A stretch of DNA of 8,382 nt from Candidatus Poribacteria bacterium. GTDB taxonomy: Bacteria > Poribacteria > DTPJ01 > WJIO01. The notes under the pieces are model-generated. The model was not told where the DNA came from. It saw only the letters and a list, made by a program, of their open reading frames with translations, and did no database searches. Location: positions 1 to 8,382 of the forward strand of contig WJIO01000271.1 in NCBI GenBank assembly GCA_014730235.1. The letters run 5' to 3'. Both the position numbers and the translations under genes were made by a program. Position 1 is the first letter of the stretch. Each line of letters begins with the position of its first letter. Positions 6,922-8,382 of the stretch are shown here, piece after piece.

Positions 6922-8382
6922 CTATTCTTTATTACCTGCTTTTACCTTGGTATCCCTGAGCTTCTCAAGGACATTCTTCATGAATTCTGTTGTGTCTTTC
7001 TTTCCCAGAAGCTTTTCCGCCTCTGTCTCTTCCTTGTCACCCATAATCCCTACGAATTGGCTTATCTTGAAACCCAGGGCTTCCATCATGTCAGCATCTG
7101 TCCCATGGCCGCAGACAAGATAATAACAAAGAACGCTGTCTTTAGTGCCGATCCGGTGTGCTCTGTCCTCACTTTGGCTGTGGACGGCAGGCGACCAGTC
7201 CAGCTCACCAAACACAACCGCTCTTGCCCTTGGCAGATTAAGGCCTGTGGCAGCCCGTAACGAGATTATCAGAAGGTTTGTGCGTTCTTCCATAAAATTC
7301 TTTACAGCCCAATCTTTTTCTTTTAGGTTTTCTCTGCCTGTAATACAGCCAGGGAAATATTCTGCAAGCTCTTTGAGGTAGATATCAACTACATCATGAT
7401 GATGGGCGAACAAAAGGCACGGCTCTCCCGCTTCCAGGATAAGTTTGACAAACTGGGCTACATGATGGGCTTTGGCTATACCAGTGATTCTTCTTGTTTC
7501 ATTAACCGCCTCTCTCATCATACGGCCTTTCAAAAAAACATCTTCGACATCAGGGATCTCAGTGGCAATTTCCACAGCTTTGCCTATCAAATCCTGATAC
7601 ATTCCCTCGTCAGCGTCTATCTCTTGGACAATGCGTCTTTTCGGTGGAAGTTCTGACAACACTTCTTCTTTTGTCCTTCTCAGGAGCAGGCCTTCCTCTT
7701 TCAGGTATTTGCCGAGAAGTTCCGGATCCACCACCGTATCAGATCCGTAACCGTAACACCATTCCCTGGTGAAGGATTCCCAGTCACCGAGACAGTGGAA
7801 TTCCAGGATATTCAGGATGTTCCATATCTCGCCGCCGCGATTGTAGATAGGTGTTCCGGATAATCCGATGACGTTCTCGCATTTTTCCGAGACAAGAGAT
7901 GCTACGCTGTATTTCTGCGTCCCGGCATGACGGAGTTCCTGTATTTCATCGAAGACGATAGCCTTGAAATCCATCTCCTGGAAAGGATCTTTCCATCCCC
8001 TGAGCAGAAGGTAATGTATGAAATAGATATGGGCTTTCGGAAGCGAATAAGGAGTCAGGCCTGTTATGGTGTGGTAGGTAAGCTCATTGTCCGGTCTGAG
8101 AATATTATTTTCCGATGGTTCGACCTTGACTGTGTTAAGGAATTTTTTGGTTTCAGATTCCCACTGTTTCACGAGATGCGGGGGGACGACTATCAAAACT
8201 GGATACTGGTTTATCTGAGCCAGCCATGATAATGCTATTACCGTCTTTCCCAAGCCCATTGAATCCGCCAGAAGAGCCCTTCTGTTGTGCATTAGAAAGG
8301 CAAGCCCTTCTTTCTGGAATTCCCTGAGTTCGCCGTTGAATCCCGCCGGGTTATCCAGCTTTATGGGTCTTTGGGATATCTC
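6922..8382 (-). CDS. SNF2-family DNA helicase/ATPase, C-terminal part (5' end outside window)
   Basis: The last 486 residues of a superfamily 2 SNF2-type ATPase are visible. These proteins translocate on double-stranded DNA and remodel or displace what is bound. Numbering from the window edge, a Q-motif-like LREFQKEGLAFL (19-30) precedes Walker A MGLGKT (42-47), motif Ia LIVVPPHLVKQW, and the Walker B box D145-E-I-Q148. Motif III LSGTP, an LRRTKEEVLSELPPK segment and motif IV CLLFAHHHD follow. Motifs V-VI are SLRAATGLNLP and QSEDRAHRIG (403-412, R410). All ATPase motifs are intact, and the set resembles the SMARCAL1-like and bacterial SNF2 groups. The internal ATG at 8292 is not the true start, because the frame and the conserved Q-motif region continue to the edge. 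The stop is TAG at 6922-6924. Sampled lines are about 48-57% GC, higher than the plus-strand genes. Zorya and DISARM include SNF2-type proteins, but no other marker of those systems is visible. Confidence 0.88.
   Translation of the reverse strand, partial: EISQRPIKLDNPAGFNGELREFQKEGLAFLMHNRRALLADSMGLGKTVIALSWLAQINQYPVLIVVPPHLVKQWESETKKFLNTVKVEPSENNILRPDNELTYHTITGLTPYSLPKAHIYFIHYLLLRGWKDPFQEMDFKAIVFDEIQELRHAGTQKYSVASLVSEKCENVIGLSGTPIYNRGGEIWNILNILEFHCLGDWESFTREWCYGYGSDTVVDPELLGKYLKEEGLLLRRTKEEVLSELPPKRRIVQEIDADEGMYQDLIGKAVEIATEIPDVEDVFLKGRMMREAVNETRRITGIAKAHHVAQFVKLILEAGEPCLLFAHHHDVVDIYLKELAEYFPGCITGRENLKEKDWAVKNFMEERTNLLIISLRAATGLNLPRARAVVFGELDWSPAVHSQSEDRAHRIGTKDSVLCYYLVCGHGTDADMMEALGFKISQFVGIMGDKEETEAEKLLGKKDTTEFMKNVLEKLRDTKVKAGNKE

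Noticed and set aside
6842-8229. Several plus-strand open frames opposite the SNF2 gene
   Set aside because: They lie antisense to a gene with all SNF2 motifs, lack ribosome binding sites and show no recognisable domains.
6922-8292. Minus-strand helicase as a complete 456-residue gene starting at 8292
   Set aside because: The frame stays open to the window edge and encodes the conserved Q-motif region (LREFQKEGLAFL) just upstream, so this ATG is internal and the gene is partial.

Overview
The window holds two large, complete plus-strand genes that form an AddB-like/AddA-like helicase-nuclease pair, a single plus-strand gene of unknown function, and, convergent to these, a minus-strand SNF2-family helicase gene cut by the right edge. 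At the extreme left, the last 24 codons of another plus-strand gene run into the AddB-like gene with a one-base TAATG overlap. I see no rRNA, tRNA, CRISPR array, transposase or integrase.

Layout: 1-77, tail of an upstream gene; 77-2782, AddB-like protein (degenerate helicase region, RecB-type nuclease and four iron-sulfur cysteines); 2809-5676, AddA-like UvrD-family helicase with a C-terminal RecB-type nuclease; 5677-5768, short spacer with a clear ribosome binding site; 5769-6755, unrecognised 328-residue protein, noticeably more AT-rich; 6756-6921, convergent AT-rich spacer; 6922-8382 (minus), C-terminal 486 residues of an SNF2 ATPase.

How the genes may work together: the AddB-like and AddA-like proteins carry all the marks of a two-subunit, dual-nuclease end-resection machine. 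These are one active superfamily 1 helicase, two H-D-(D-x-K) nuclease centres, and an iron-sulfur staple around the AddB-side nuclease. Both are shorter than Bacillus-type AddA and AddB, so this is a compact, divergent version. The coupled upstream gene is probably a third member of the operon. The orphan gene and the SNF2 helicase could belong to the same genome-defence or repair neighbourhood, but this is inference: neither is co-transcribed with the pair on clear evidence.

Organism: the DNA is of moderate to low GC (by eye from about 35% in the orphan gene to about 50% in the SNF2 gene), with many ATA, AGA and AGG codons and strong GGAG-type ribosome binding sites. This fits a mesophilic archaeon (for example a methanogen-like euryarchaeon) or a low-GC Firmicute, and I cannot decide between them. 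Three of the five stops are TAG and none is TGA, which argues mildly against a host that avoids TAG because it decodes it as pyrrolysine. The change in composition between genes suggests a mosaic, accessory region.
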